Shown here in pieces: positions 37,701 to 57,914 of a stretch of 64,000 bases of DNA. The DNA is from Anabas testudineus (lineage: Eukaryota; Chordata; Actinopteri; Anabantiformes; Anabantidae). Position 1 is the first letter of the stretch. Each line of letters begins with the position of its first letter. The notes beneath the pieces are model-generated. The model saw nothing but the letters and a program-made list of their open reading frames with translations, did not search any database and had not been told where the DNA came from. Made by a program: the position numbers and the translations under genes. The stretch lies in assembly GCF_900324465.2 (NCBI RefSeq), contig NC_046623.1:12987721-13051720 (forward strand), written 5' to 3'.

Positions 37701-40476
37701 AAGACAGACTATGTATTTTACTGCTTTGCAATTTTATTTTGCCAACATTTATGCATGTATGAATCATAACCTAATACGATCTGCCGTCTGTTTGGCTGCC
37801 ACTTCACCAGCCAGGCTATAAATACAGTCCAAAGCACATGGCTATGACTGAACATAAACTCACAGACCGACAAGTAGCTTTCTTTTTTTTTTTTTTGTGG
37901 CGAGCAGAGCCAAATCATGACTGATCACGTCTGTTAAACTAAGTGAAGTCAATTTAAAAACATGGGAGATGTGATCGTGTTTGGAAGAATTTCAGCCTTT
38001 ACCTTAACACTGTGGTCAAGAAGCAGCCGACACACCGTGGTGGACACACCATGGATCTTTTAAAGCTTTTAGTCTTTGACAGAGTTAAGTGCTGTAAGAG
38101 AAACACAATCCTGTCCAGGATTCAGAAAACCACTAAAAGAAAACAGCTGGTCTATTAAAGCTCTGCCCGCTGCCTTCCTTCTACAAAAGTGTGTTGAAAA
38201 ATAAGTAAATTCATATCTTTTTTAGATAATAAAAATAGTTTCAAACAGAGTTAGTCTAATATTGAAGCAGCTGAACTATACACATTGTGCATAAAGATTT
38301 AAACACTTCTTTACTCTTCGTATAAAATGTACTGAGTCACGTTTGCAGTTGCCATCACATTAATTAATTTGCCTGCTGCTCTGCGATCACATGAAAATAG
38401 CTAAGTACTAATGATGTAAAAAATAAAGATCACTCAAAGTTCCAAAGCAGTAAAATTTAATGACTTCCCAGTCCTGAACACAACAGAAGAAAATGAGGGA
38501 GAATTTAATTTCACTGTAAGAGACAAGACACTCCATGGCAGCACTTTTGTGTCAGTAACATGACTCCAATATTTGGCTTTGTTTCACAGATCGTGAGATG
38601 ATTTTTGTTCATCTTGTTCAATCTGCAAAAGTCAGACACTCAGTACTAAATGTGGAAAATACTAATAAACTCTTGTGTTGTAAATCCTCCCTTCAAAAAC
38701 TAAAATGTAGAAATGTTTTTCCCCAAGAACAGCACTTTTCAGTCTGTCTGCACTGCTGCTTTTCGGCCTGTAGAGGGCAGACGGTGCACATCATTTGCTT
38801 CATCACAGCCACTGCCCAGCTGCCAAATGCCAAATTTACAAGCAAACTTCAATGTTTAACCCAGCAACATTTTTTTAGGAGTAGAAGAAACTCTCTGAAT
38901 GATGCTGGTCTTCTGCTTGCGTGCCAGCTTCTGGCAGTTATGTGGTGTTAACCCGCCCCACCCGCCCCGGCTTCACATGCACGAGCTACATATAAACTAC
39001 ACCTTCGAGACCTTCAAAGCCACAATAAAACACATTAAATCATATACACGGCCTCTATGAATACAGGTACAGATAATGTAGGCCATTCTCCATCTCTCTG
39101 GAAGTGTGGATCATACATGGTTATTTGTGCCTCTTACAAATTTAGATGCACTGATGAACTAAATTAAATTGACTGAAAAGCCAAAATGCCATTTTAACTC
39201 AAGAAACATTTGTATGTCCCTCACGGCAAATGCAAGTAAATCAGTTACTTAATTTGCAAGATAAACATCTCAGATTCTTCTATAATTGAAACACTTTGAC
39301 GTTTTTTTAAGTTACAGCTTTAGAATAAAACGTACAACGTCAGGCCGATGAGACCAGTCGTTTACATGCTGAGTCTTTCTCTGAGCCAAGAAAAAAAAAG
39401 TAACAGCTTGAGGTTACTAATGCCCTTTCAGATAAAAGCAGATACAATATAAAGGTAATAACAAATGTTCTGTTGATCTGTTGATCTGTTTCTGAAAAAG
39501 TCTAGAGACAAGATAAGACACAAAATTATTAGACAATACTTCTCTGGTATACCAGTACTCTGAAAGCTGCTAAAGTCAAAAACTGCTACCATTGGGTTGA
39601 GCACCACAACCATGAATCTACTCATTTGTGCAAAAGACATCTGATATCAAATGAATGAAACGGACACGCTGTGCATCTGTACGAACCAATAACAGCAACA
39701 CAAAGAAAACAAGTAAGTCGTCATGCAGTTGAAGGACTAGCATCACATAGTAAGGCAACTGAACATCTCGGTTGGCTCCTTCTGCCTGAGAGCACCACGA
39801 AAAACCCTGCTGAGGACAGATCATTCATCCCATCGTGACAGAAATCTGTTAAAGAGCTTTTTGGTGTTTTGGCAGCTGAACGTGTCACTGTGGGTTGTCG
39901 AGGGTTGGGGTTTACACCACATGCTGGAAGGATCTGATTAATCAGACACAAATGAGCAGCTCTGGGGGTGAGGAGGTTTTGGACAGGGTTGCTGGAGTGT
40001 CTCTGAAATTCGATTTAATTTTTTTTCTTTTCCACCAAAATGTCTGTTCCTAGCTTGAGGCTATGTGACAAGTCACTTCAAAGTGAACTTCTTTAAAACT
40101 GAAGCTCTTCATTTCCTTCTGCTTCTTTCCACATTAACATCAGCGTCTGTGTTTATGCACAGTTTGTCCCGATTAACTGAATATTCGTAAGTTCATACAC
40201 CCACCAAAACTTCAAGACGCCAAGCCACAGAGTACAAAACACAAAGGAAAACAAGTGAAATCATAAACTTGACAGCTAACATAGCTTATAATAAGTCTAG
40301 GGCAAAAAAAAAAAAGAGAACAAGTAGTGGGGTTGGTGAATTAAGTAGCTTTCTGACAACATGTGCGGGCTATCGCTTTGTGCACTGAGGTCCGTTCTGC
40401 ATGCCGGCCTTCCTGATAGGAAACTCTCCTGCGTGACCTGATTCCAAGGTTGGGATGTACAAGACGACCAGGAGCT
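34791..40476. other. 3' flanks of orai2 and bckdk (convergent genes)
   Basis: 5.7 kb without a recognisable reading frame. AATAAA hexamers at about 36096 and 36120 could end an orai2 transcript with a 3' UTR of roughly 1.3 kb. The right part should hold the bckdk 3' UTR, whose end I cannot place. No tRNA, known small RNA or intact transposon was recognised. Confidence 0.5.
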
Positions 40477-47889
<7,413 letters not shown>

Positions 47890-47900
47890 GTGGAGACGAC

Positions 47901-47916
47901 GTGTGTGTGTGTGTGT
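47901..47916. repeat. (GT)8 microsatellite in bckdk 5' leader
   Basis: Reads (AC)8 on the bckdk sense strand, just upstream of its ATG, so probably transcribed in the 5' UTR. Confidence 0.9.
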
Positions 47917-50323
47917 ACAGGTCCCGTACTAGCACTTATATTTTGTGGCTGCTACGAGGCCATCAGGGTCGCGTCGTCATGTTGCACAAAGGCACAGATC
48001 AGAATACAGTAGGGAGTCGGTACAGAAAGGGCTTTGTACACAGCGGCCAGTGGGGAGAGAGAGCGAAGCGGCGACGACATGACGGCCGAGCCAATCAGTC
48101 GTCCAGAGGCGGAGCGACACCCCATCTTCACCGCGGCCTCCACCCACACTGCTGCTTTACTGTAAGGAGCCGCTCGGTAAACAACTCTTCCCACTATTAC
48201 AGATGAGGTATGGGCTCAAGGGGATGCAGCACGTTTTCAGCTCCACAGTCCGGTTCAGTGTTAAGTTTGTGAATCCCTCTCTGTATTAATTACAAATGAA
48301 ACAGCATATTCTAGATAATTATAACACACCCAGGCACTGACATAATCACAACACACTCTTTCCATGGCTCCCAGTGACATCCTGTCCTCTAGCTATTGTT
48401 CAGTACCAATTTTAGGCACTTGATGTTCACATTATTATTAATTGTGCAATATCATCGTGTGGGAATGTGATTAATCACTTCAGGGACAAAAAGAACAAGG
48501 AGTCCCACACACCTCTGACCTCAACATTGCAGAGCCAGGGTAGAGTTACATGGAGAGGTGGAAGATACACACTTTAAATTCCTAGAACTGCACTCTAGTA
48601 CTGTGTCAGGTTTACTGCAGATACTATAAAAAGGAGGGTCAGTCAGTCCCCCCAAACATTGATTTGATTGAGTCTTTTTTTCTATTCACTGCACTTTAAA
48701 AACTGAAATAAATGCCTGTGTTCAGTTCTATACCACTGAACAATGGATAACAAAGACACTTAGAAAACCTGTGACTGCGTAATGTGCAGATGAATCAATA
48801 ATGAGAAAGTGAGGCTAAGTTGTGGTTGTCTTGTAGTATCCACACCAATAATCGGGAGAGAAATTCCACCAAACATTATACTGATCTATTTCATTAAGTA
48901 TTTACCTTAAACATCTACATCTGTGTGCCTGCAGCTCACCATTTCACCTTTCAAATGGTTTCAGGCCCTACATTATTTAGAGCTCAGAGGTACCCTTAGT
49001 CAGAAGTCACCAGCACACGTTGTGTTTCACACAGGCCACAATGCTATTGTCATGCTGGATTCAGAATTTTAGGAGAAACTAATTACAAAGCACATCATTT
49101 AATAATTAAATCTCAGCTTAAAATGCCCAAAACAGGTGTCAATAAAATACTGATATCACTGGCCAGAGCAGGTTATTTTTACAAAAATAAAGCTTGTTCC
49201 CATACAACTTAATAACATGTGAAAACAGGACGGGTTGACCAAAGATTCTTCACACAGCAGTTAAATGCTATGTAGTCTGCTCAGATCAATGTAATTAGAC
49301 AACAGGAAGGAACAAGATGTACTGGATTTATTTTCCTCAGCAGACACTATCCACGCTTCATCTCTAGAAAAGCCAGTATTGCTGTGTTTGCATTCCTTAA
49401 TGCTAACAGAACTACGTATCACTTAGGTTCACACAGTTTTTAAAACATATCTTAAATATTGGAAATCCAGGAAAAGGATTGAAGACCGTTGTGACAGTAA
49501 ATCAAAATGTCTATGATGTGATAAAACACATATGTAGTTTCAGTGAAACTACAAGTCTATAATCCACAGTGACTGTATTTTATAAGAAGAGAAACAACAG
49601 TAGAAAGTCATCTGTTCTTGGCTGTTCTGGCACCAGAAGAGAAGAAGATAATTCAGTACTGAGCCACAAAATAAAATGGAGCCAGTGACTGAAATAAAAC
49701 CGCACATTACAGAGACAATAAGACATCTAAAACTAGGGCTGCATTTGCATCTCATGTTGCATTTTTATGCACAATTATGCACAGAGCTGTTAAACTCAAC
49801 TTAAACAAGCAGAGCAGGGGTGCTTGATGGCCTGGATTGAAATACCCTGATCTTTAATTTGTATAACTGAAATCATAAATCTGGCTGACTGGATTTGGAA
49901 CTTTTTGTGTTTATAAACAGACAGTAGAAAACAAATATTTGTGTGTCACACAGTGACAGTTCATTGCAGTTAATAATAATATTGCATACAGCAGCAACCT
50001 TTATCTTAGATGATTCTGCAGATTAAATCTGTGGAGAACTCCACATGAAATGTTTTCATATAGAAAATAATATTGTTATTGTGCATTTTTATCCTATCTG
50101 GCTTTTACCTGCTCTGATAGGTCTAATTTACACACAAAAAAACCTAAGTAAAGAACCAGATCCCAAAGAGGATCGCAACAGCCTGCCTCTGTTAGCTAAG
50201 ACTCAGTGGAAACATCATCTATGGATGTTGACTCTGGGTTAGATAATGTTCAATCACATTTTCTGTGTGATGTCTTACCTCACAAATACCATAATATGAT
50301 ATATTCAACTATATAAGATAAAA

Positions 50324-50342
50324 AAACAAACAAACAAACAAG
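50324..50342. repeat. (AAAC)n short tandem repeat
   Basis: About four and a half copies, some 50 bases downstream of the lrwd1 stop codon. Confidence 0.85.
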
Positions 50343-50394
50343 GATTTGTCAGATTGCCATTCAGGAGTTACTTTACAGTCACATGCTGTGCTGT

Positions 50395-53300
50395 TTAGGA
50401 GGAATCCTCTCTCTTCCACACTATCACCATATTCTTGTCACTGAGGGCCACCAGGTATTGAAGCTCAGGATCCATTGCCACACTGTTTATGGAGGGACCC
50501 TCTACCTTGTTTAGATCCTTGCTTACTGGAGTCGGCCACTCCAATACCTGTGAAAATAAAGAAAATGTTAGCGGCTGAGTGGTGAACAAAAACTGCACGT
50601 ACACATCTACACAACCCATCTGACTCTCACATGGTTTTTCTGTGGGTCTACTTTTTAATGACGCCACTATGTTCCTAGATATCAGCGTGTAACTGCTTGA
50701 GTACAATGATATCATGACTGATAGAAAAAAAGAACAATAACACATAATGTTCCACTACATTGTGTCATGAAAGCAGGGTGATAAAGTAATAGAAGGATAC
50801 CTCAGTGGGCAATATGGGTTTCCCAGTCTGGAGACTGCTTTTGTGGAGGTTGGGGATGTGGTATGTCCATATCCTACCTTTGTCATCACCACACACTATG
50901 TAGGCTTGACCTGAAGAGAGGAATGAACAGTTGCTGTCATTTGCCACACACCACCATGCATGCTTATTCGAGATTATGATTAACTGCCTCCATGTACAGG
51001 AGGTGCAGAGCAAATTATTATTATTTCCTTTATGGAACTGCAGGTAATCTCTACGCAGAACAGTGAATTAACATTTACATTAACATTTTACTGCCTTTTG
51101 CGCCCCCTTTTTTACACAAAGTGCATTGCACCTTCTAAACTCAATGATCTGTTAATAGTATCTTATATTTTTAATGTTTTATATTTAACATCTATACTTT
51201 GTACTTTTGCATCTCGCTTTGGCGTTTTTCGCTCTCTACTGATTTTGCAATGTTAGTTTATTTATAATTATGAGAAAGGGGACTCTTTACTGACCTTTTG
51301 CACCTCAGTAAATCAGAAGCAACTGACAGAATTTCTATAGCTTTATACAAGATGGTCCAAAATGGGTAAAAACAGCTCTACTTTTACATGACATGGACCT
51401 ACCTGGACAGGTGTTGAGGGCCAGGTAGGGAATCTCCGTGTTGGTCCATTGAAGCTCAGCCAGAACCACAGCACACACTGTCCTGCTCTTTTTGTTTGGC
51501 CGTTGTGACTTGGTTCTGCTCCAGCTCCACAAGTAAATTGAACCGTGCATGTAGTTCTTGGAGGCTGCAGAAATGGACCACATTTGCAAAAGAAGATAAA
51601 AAAAAAAAAGTAGTACAAAAAATTAGGGATTTTTTTTTTTAAAGTTCAGAAACTACAAGTGAAAAAACTATCACCATAAGAAACAGGTTTTAGTTGTTAA
51701 GTAGCTAGTTTATAGCAACCACATGCATAATTAGACACTAATGCATGGGAATTTAGATTTCAGAGTCACAGAGTAGACTATCTTTAATTAAATTTAATTA
51801 AAAGCACCATTATGATGCCTGCTGGAGAAATAATTAGTAAGGATATTAGTGTAATTCACCAAAATCACTTCAAGCTTCAAATTAGAACTATACCAAATCA
51901 GTAGAGAGACTGACTACTCTTTCCATCCCCAGGGCCATATGGTAAGCATGGCTAAAAACACTCAGGGGGCACATTACAGAAGACAAACTATATTACGTAA
52001 TAAAACAACAGTGGTATACTGCAACAGCCTCACTTACCCACTATGTCATCGGTAAGAAAATTCAGGCCATCAATAGTGTGGTAGTCATGGTCTTTGTCTT
52101 CCTTCTCGTATATGGGGAAAGTTATCTCCATGTCTTTCTGCCTACTGAGAAACAAATGGTCATCATGTTAGTCATCATATATGATATATAGGAACACATA
52201 CTGTGTATACTCAGTTGTTACATTAAAACTCAACAGAGCTAGTGCGAAGATGGTTCTACCTCTTAGTGGTGTTGTTGGTACCGAGTTGTGTGTTGAAGCA
52301 GTGCAGGCCGTCTTCACAGGCAGTCAGTAGATGTGAGCTGGGCGAAGCAGGAAGGAGACAGATGTGCAGCGGTGTGGCACCAATCTCCAACATCAGCAGC
52401 TGACTGCAAAAACAAACAGTAAAAAAAAAAAGTCTCAAACTCACCAACTGAACTCTGTCTGAACCTCTGGAATACAAGTGAATGACCCAAGCAGAAATAC
52501 TCACACAACTTTGAAGTTATAGTTACTGTCCACTCCACCGATGTCCCACATCACTATTTTGTTATCGTATGATCCAGCTACAAAAGAAAAGGTGAAGGCT
52601 AAATGCTTGATACATCTATAACGGGAGGGTGTCAGATAATATAAACTGTTATTGGTGGTTGTTATTCTTAAAGAAAATGGGAATGACTCACTGAAAAGGA
52701 AGTTTTCCCGGTGGTGATTGAAACGAAGGACAGACAACGCCTTGCGGCTGGCTCTGAACTCCCCATAGGCCACATTGTTTCTGGGATGGATCAATTTAAC
52801 CAGTCCTCTTTTTCCACCAGCTGCTAGAATTTTGCAGGGTTGTGCTGGGGCGCCACCCCCCCTGGACATCAACACTGTGGACCAGGCGAGGGAGAAGAAC
52901 TCCTGTTGTGAGGAAAAAAAGATACAAACATCATAAACATTGTTTTTCTAACATTAGCTCTGGTTTTGCCTCCTTGCGTTCTTATTGTGAATAAAAGATG
53001 CTTCTATAGTAAACAATGTTTACATGTTAATCACAAAGATGGTGAATATGTGGACACAAATAACTTTATTAAAGGCTTTATTAAATTTTCTTTACATGCA
53101 AGTGCAGCCTAAGAAAAAATGACAAAAGAGCAGACCTCGCCAGGAACTTTGTACTTCTTCATCACCATCCCTGTTTCACAGTCAATCACGCAAAGAGAAT
53201 CTCCACCACAGGTCGCAACCAAACGGCTTCCTCCACCATTGCCTGTTAATACAGAGAGAGAAGATTAATTTCTTACCGTTTTCCTTTAATAAACACAGTT

Positions 53301-56300
53301 CTAATCATTCATATGTCTTTATTTAATACTCAGAGAGTTTGTGTATTTTTTGTTTGCAGTTTTGGTGAGTTAACTATTATTCCAAAAGTGTTCAACAGTA
53401 CCTTCGGAATCTGACAGCGGCTGAAAAGCGCAGGTCCAGAGCTGGGTGGAGAAGTCCTCCGAGCTGTCCTGTTTACTGTGGCACTGTAGTACGTGAAGCG
53501 GCTTCAGAGACACTGGCTGGAGGGAGAGGACATAAACAATTGCTGGTCATTCGGTATAGCTTATACAGACACAAAGTTTAACATGAAAAAAAGAACAAAA
53601 CTTATATATACAATTACAATCATTCATCAATAAACATCAAGCGTTCACAGCTAAACTAACTCTCTAGCTCTGCGAGGCTGCAGGTACAGTGAATATTTCA
53701 ACCTAAACACCAATTACAGTATGGTCACATGCTCATATTGACAGCGGACAAATAGAAATTGTAGACTGGTGATGAGAATGAACACTTTATAAACACTGTG
53801 TAACCCTGTGCAGATCCCTCATGGCCTTTTGATAAACTGCTCCCTTGGTTATTAGCAAATAAAACTAAACAGAATCTTACAATCTTCAATGGTATCTGGA
53901 ATAACACAGGTCTAAACAGCTGTATTCACATTACCTTTGTCTGGCTGCAGCTCTTTATTGTGGGCAGCACATCACCGTCTCTTTTCAGCTCTGTGGCTTT
54001 AAAATCTTTTCTACTAACATTGTCCTTCTGTTTAATATGAGTTGTGTCCTCTTTGGTTTGCTGCAATTTCCTGGGTGTCTCTGCTCCCCTTTTTGCTCTG
54101 GTGGAGGTAGAGGGAGGCTGCCCTGATTTGCAGGGGCTCATCCTGATAGAGTTTGTTTGGGTTTGTGGCTGAAGTTTGAGGCGGAGGCTGGATTTGCGAG
54201 GACTGTCTTTAACTGGGGATGCTGAGACTTCTGTATGCAGCCTTTTGCGTGGTGTCAGGTTTATGTTGGTGTCTACTCCTGATGTAGACTGTTTTCTCTT
54301 TCTAGGAGTTAAGAGTTCCTAGAAAAAGATAAAAAACACCATGTGAAGTATAAATTAGTGTAAAGGCTTTACCGACATTTGCATATTAAACATGGAAAAA
54401 TCATTTATTTTGTAATAGAAACTGGTTTAGAAGAAGTCACCACCTCATTGCAAAGTCACTATATACAATAGTTAGTGATTCACAAAGACCACCAGCAGTA
54501 TAGAGGGGGTTTTAAAGCAGGCTGTCCTTTGAAAACTTACACAGTTCTCTTTTGTTGTAGTCGACTCGCTGCTTCCTTCTGTTTCTTTCTTTGGTTCTGT
54601 CAGAGAGTGAAGATACTCCCTAGCCATAATCTCTACCTAAAACCAAAGGAAATAAAGGGACAGTTGCTTTAAATGTCAGAGGGCAAAACTAAGAAAAGTG
54701 TCTCTCACAGTGTCTCATAAGATCCTGTACATGCCTTCCATTTGGTGAAGTCACTGACTGAACTGGGCCCGAATTTCACTTGCTGCTTAGCAGCGTTGAC
54801 AAAGTCTGTCTCCAAGGTGGCCATTTTCTCTGCTGTGATGGGATCCGGAAGACCGAAATTCTTCTCCCAAACTGCAATCATCTAAAATAACCAAATGTGG
54901 TTAATATACCAATAACAACAGCAGTCTGTACAGAAAGATACTGATGTACTGCCACATTTACAGCATGAATGTAGACAACAACATAGTAGAGCTTATAATA
55001 CTGGATTTCTGGTAAAACCGTCATAATATCATAGATTAAGGCATAGTAACAAATTAGTGTCATACCCTGGTCATCAGGTTCTCAGTGTAGACGTAGCGCA
55101 CGTGGTTGGCAGCAGTGCTGATATCTTTACCGTTGTAAATCCTCAGATTGGGTAACAATGACATCAGCTTGTAATTATCACTCACCTGAGGTAGAAAGGA
55201 AACATAAAAAAATAAATTCTTATACCCAATAAGCTGTCATTAAAGTGTGAAATATACACAAATAGGATGGTCACATAACATTTCTGTACGTTTGAGAGCC
55301 CGGTAGCTCAATAATGTGCTTCACACATTGTGAAAGAATGGGAACACCCTGGTTAGTTTCACCGACACATCACAGACCTTGACAGACAGCATTCACACTC
55401 ATAGCTTCATGCAAATTTAAATGTCCAGTTTGTAATCTGCATGTGTTTGAACTGTGGGTGGAAACCCTTACACACACTGAGAACGTGTAAAATTTACACA
55501 TAAAGAACTGTTGGAATCAAACAAAGGAATGTCTTGCTGTGAGGCTACATTTACATGCACTGAAGTAATCAGGATACTTAAGCTGTTTCTCATATGAACT
55601 GCAGACAATGTGTGGAGAATGGGGCCTGTCTGGCGTTGCTCTTTCACACATGCAGCAAACAACAGGAGACTATATTAGTTGTGTTCTCACTTAGGGAAAT
55701 AGTCTATTTGTTTTTGATGAGGAGTGGTCCCTGGGTAAAGTGTGCATGAGGCACAACATGACAAAATGTTCACCCCTGAAATCACAGTAAGCATGAATTC
55801 TGCTCGAAGCAGGGCCAATTTGAAACAATGCATTATGCATGTATATAACCCTGGTTTAAACAAATTTTCATGGTATCGAATTGAATGACTATAAAGTATT
55901 GTTAATTATGGCTACTTAAGTGCATGAAATGGTACAGATTTGAGCTATATCATGGATGTCAATATAAGTGTGAATTTGACCAAATAGGCTCATGTCTTTT
56001 ACATATCTGCTACAGAACTGTTCTACCAAAAGAGCTTTTCTAAATCCGTGAACAATAAAATCAGGCTTCGTCTATGTTCTCACCGTCATATAAATGTTGT
56101 CCTCCATTTTAACCTCTTCAAGACTGCTTAGTGACTCCAGAGTGGTAACATCCTCTATCTGGTTATCGCTGAGGTCCAGGTAGCGAAGCGCAGGCAGCTT
56201 CAGGTTCTTGGGAAATTCTTGCAGTCTATTTTTAGACAGATCCCACCGCTCCAGGGTCTGGAGACGGGACAGCAGCTTGACTGGCAAATCCTGAAGCTTT

Positions 56301-56637
56301 AGCCCCAGTCTAGATAGACTAAAGACGAGAGACAAGTCAGTGTTTCCACACAGTACAAAAATAAATCAAATTTGTAGTTATTTGATGCCCTTTGCAGCAA
56401 CTTCTCTTTTTATCTCACTAAAATTTCCTTTAAAATTTAGGTTATTTATTTACTTTATTATTATTCATTAAGGTTCTTCAGTCATTGCCAACATGCAAAT
56501 ACTGTATAGTACAACATTAACAACAATAGAAAACACTAGCAGAAGAAAAATGCTTACTTCAGTGTCTTGATTTGATCCAGTTTGTTGGTTTTAGGGGAGC
56601 CCTTCTCCAATAAAAGTTTCTCAGTTATTTTCTCCAT
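50395..56637 (-). CDS. lrwd1: leucine-rich repeat and WD repeat-containing protein 1 (ORC-associated)
   Basis: Nuclear chromatin protein (ORCA in mammals) that binds the origin recognition complex and repressive histone marks. Exons: 56558..56637, 56084..56318, 55066..55185, 54735..54881, 54541..54636, 53935..54318, 53402..53516, 53136..53242, 52692..52902, 52505..52577, 52260..52403, 52038..52141, 51403..51564, 50801..50910, 50395..50547. Phases agree throughout; 746 residues against 647 in human. Residues about 25-105 form leucine-rich repeats (LPALRYLDLSDNQIEDV). A basic, Ser/Pro-rich disordered linker follows (exons 5-6, largely fish-specific in length), then WD40 repeats (CGGDSLCVIDCETG, SYDNKIVMWDIG, IYLWSWS, DKNMVIVWKR). 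Intron 4 starts with GC instead of GT. Exon 12 has a tandem acceptor. Head to head with alkbh4, as in mammals. Confidence 0.95.
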
Positions 56638-56857
56638 TGTTTATCTGTAGGAGGAAAAAAATTAAATTACTAGAGAGTTTATTGTTTCTCCCACAGAATG
56701 TGTGCATCAATAACAGCTCAACATGTCCAGCTCAGTGTGCTCATTTGAATCAGCTTTAAACTTATAAACCATGTCAGTTTTATAGCTTTTTCACGCACTG
56801 TGTTACATTTACCTTTAGGTTACAGCAGCATGTATTTGTTAAGGAGAGTAGAATCAC

Positions 56858-56880
56858 AGCTAGCTAGCTAGCTAGCTAGC
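56858..56880. repeat. (AGCT)n tetranucleotide repeat
   Basis: Nearly six copies of a self-complementary unit in lrwd1 intron 1; can form a hairpin. Confidence 0.92.
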
Positions 56881-57049
56881 CGACTTCCTTAAACAGAGAT
56901 TAGCTAGCCACGTTTTAACTCGTCCTTGCATTACTGCGTTAACAGATAATAAATACAAATTCTCAAATGTCACCGCACATTCCAATTATAGTTCATTAGC
57001 AATTATCTCATTTATACCTTTGCTAATATTAGTAGTTAAAACTACTTAC

Positions 57050-57110
57050 CAACTCCTCCAGTGACTTCTACAAACTAGAAACTGAGCTTTCCCGGGGAAA
57101 CACTACGTAC
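57050..57110 (-). other. lrwd1: putative non-coding first exon of lrwd1 (upstream end approximate)
   Basis: On the minus strand a strong donor (GTAAGTAG) begins at 57049, and the coding exon has a clean acceptor (CCTCCTACAG) just above 56644, seven bases before the ATG. The inferred 5' UTR exon ends at 57050; its upstream end near 57110 is a guess. Confidence 0.55.
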
Positions 57111-57914
57111 ATCCGGTGGGCGGGGCTTAAATATGAGGCTGTCGTGCCCTGAGCGCAGTCTGCCAGGAACCACCACTTCTTTACCCTGATATTAGGCTGC
57201 ATCAGGGTCAGGATGAGCCAAGCTGCAGCGAGATGTGCTGCAACTGTCCTGAAAAACCCCAGGTTTAAAGTTGTGTCTACATATTATGGTTCATTTGCAT
57301 AAGCAGTAAACCATCAGCTTGGCGTCTCCGTCTTCTATCTTGTGACCCTGGTCTTGAAAGGGGAGATTCACATATTAGAAATTCACACAGGGTCCCTCCC
57401 TGTGTTTTATTGTTTCCTCTGTAATGAGTGATTAGCATGCAATGAGCCATCACATAAAGTAGTTTCTTATTGCAGAAATAGTGAAATTATGATTAAATTA
57501 TTTTCATTAGGGAATGGTATACCCTATGCTTAACCAGCTGTCATAAATACAAATATGTTGAGTTTGCTATCATACAAAACTGCAGAACCTAGCAAATTCA
57601 CATTTTAAAGGCAATTTCTATAACGAGCTACATGATTATTCAGTAATAAAATCAAAAGCACCAAAAGGTTCATCCACTTAGTAGAATATCATCTTTATAT
57701 TTGTACATATCAAATGCGTATTTGCTGACATTGTTTGTTGTTTAGTAAAACGTACTAGACTTTTGTTTAACATTTTATTTTCCAGTAAAAACCAGGGGAA
57801 TTTAATCCTAAAAAACATAAATAATTTCCGATGATCCCCCAGGTGACGCTAGGTGGCGACAGTCGTGTGTGAAACCAGTTTGTCAACGAGCATCATCACA
57901 GAAGAAGAGGGAGG
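57111..57914. promoter_or_regulatory. shared upstream region of lrwd1 and alkbh4
   Basis: About 0.8 kb between the inferred first exon of lrwd1 and the alkbh4 start codon. A GC box (GGGCGGGGC) lies at 57118-57126, on the lrwd1 side. The middle is AT-rich. Divergent transcription from this region is an inference from gene order and from the same arrangement in mammals. Confidence 0.5.

Larger units (their letters stand above)
47890..50394. other. bckdk upstream region and lrwd1 3' flank
   Basis: 47560-48180 is GC- and CpG-rich and covers bckdk exon 1 and its probable promoter; a CCAAT element lies at 48091-48095. A (GT)8 run at 47901-47916 sits eleven bases before the bckdk start codon. From 48200 on the DNA turns AT-rich; it should include the lrwd1 3' UTR at the right end. 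No gene is seen in the rest. Confidence 0.55.

Noticed and set aside
55293-55365. tRNA-derived SINE head (GGTAGCTCA-like word)
   Set aside because: No matching B box or poly-A/repeat tail; too degraded to support.
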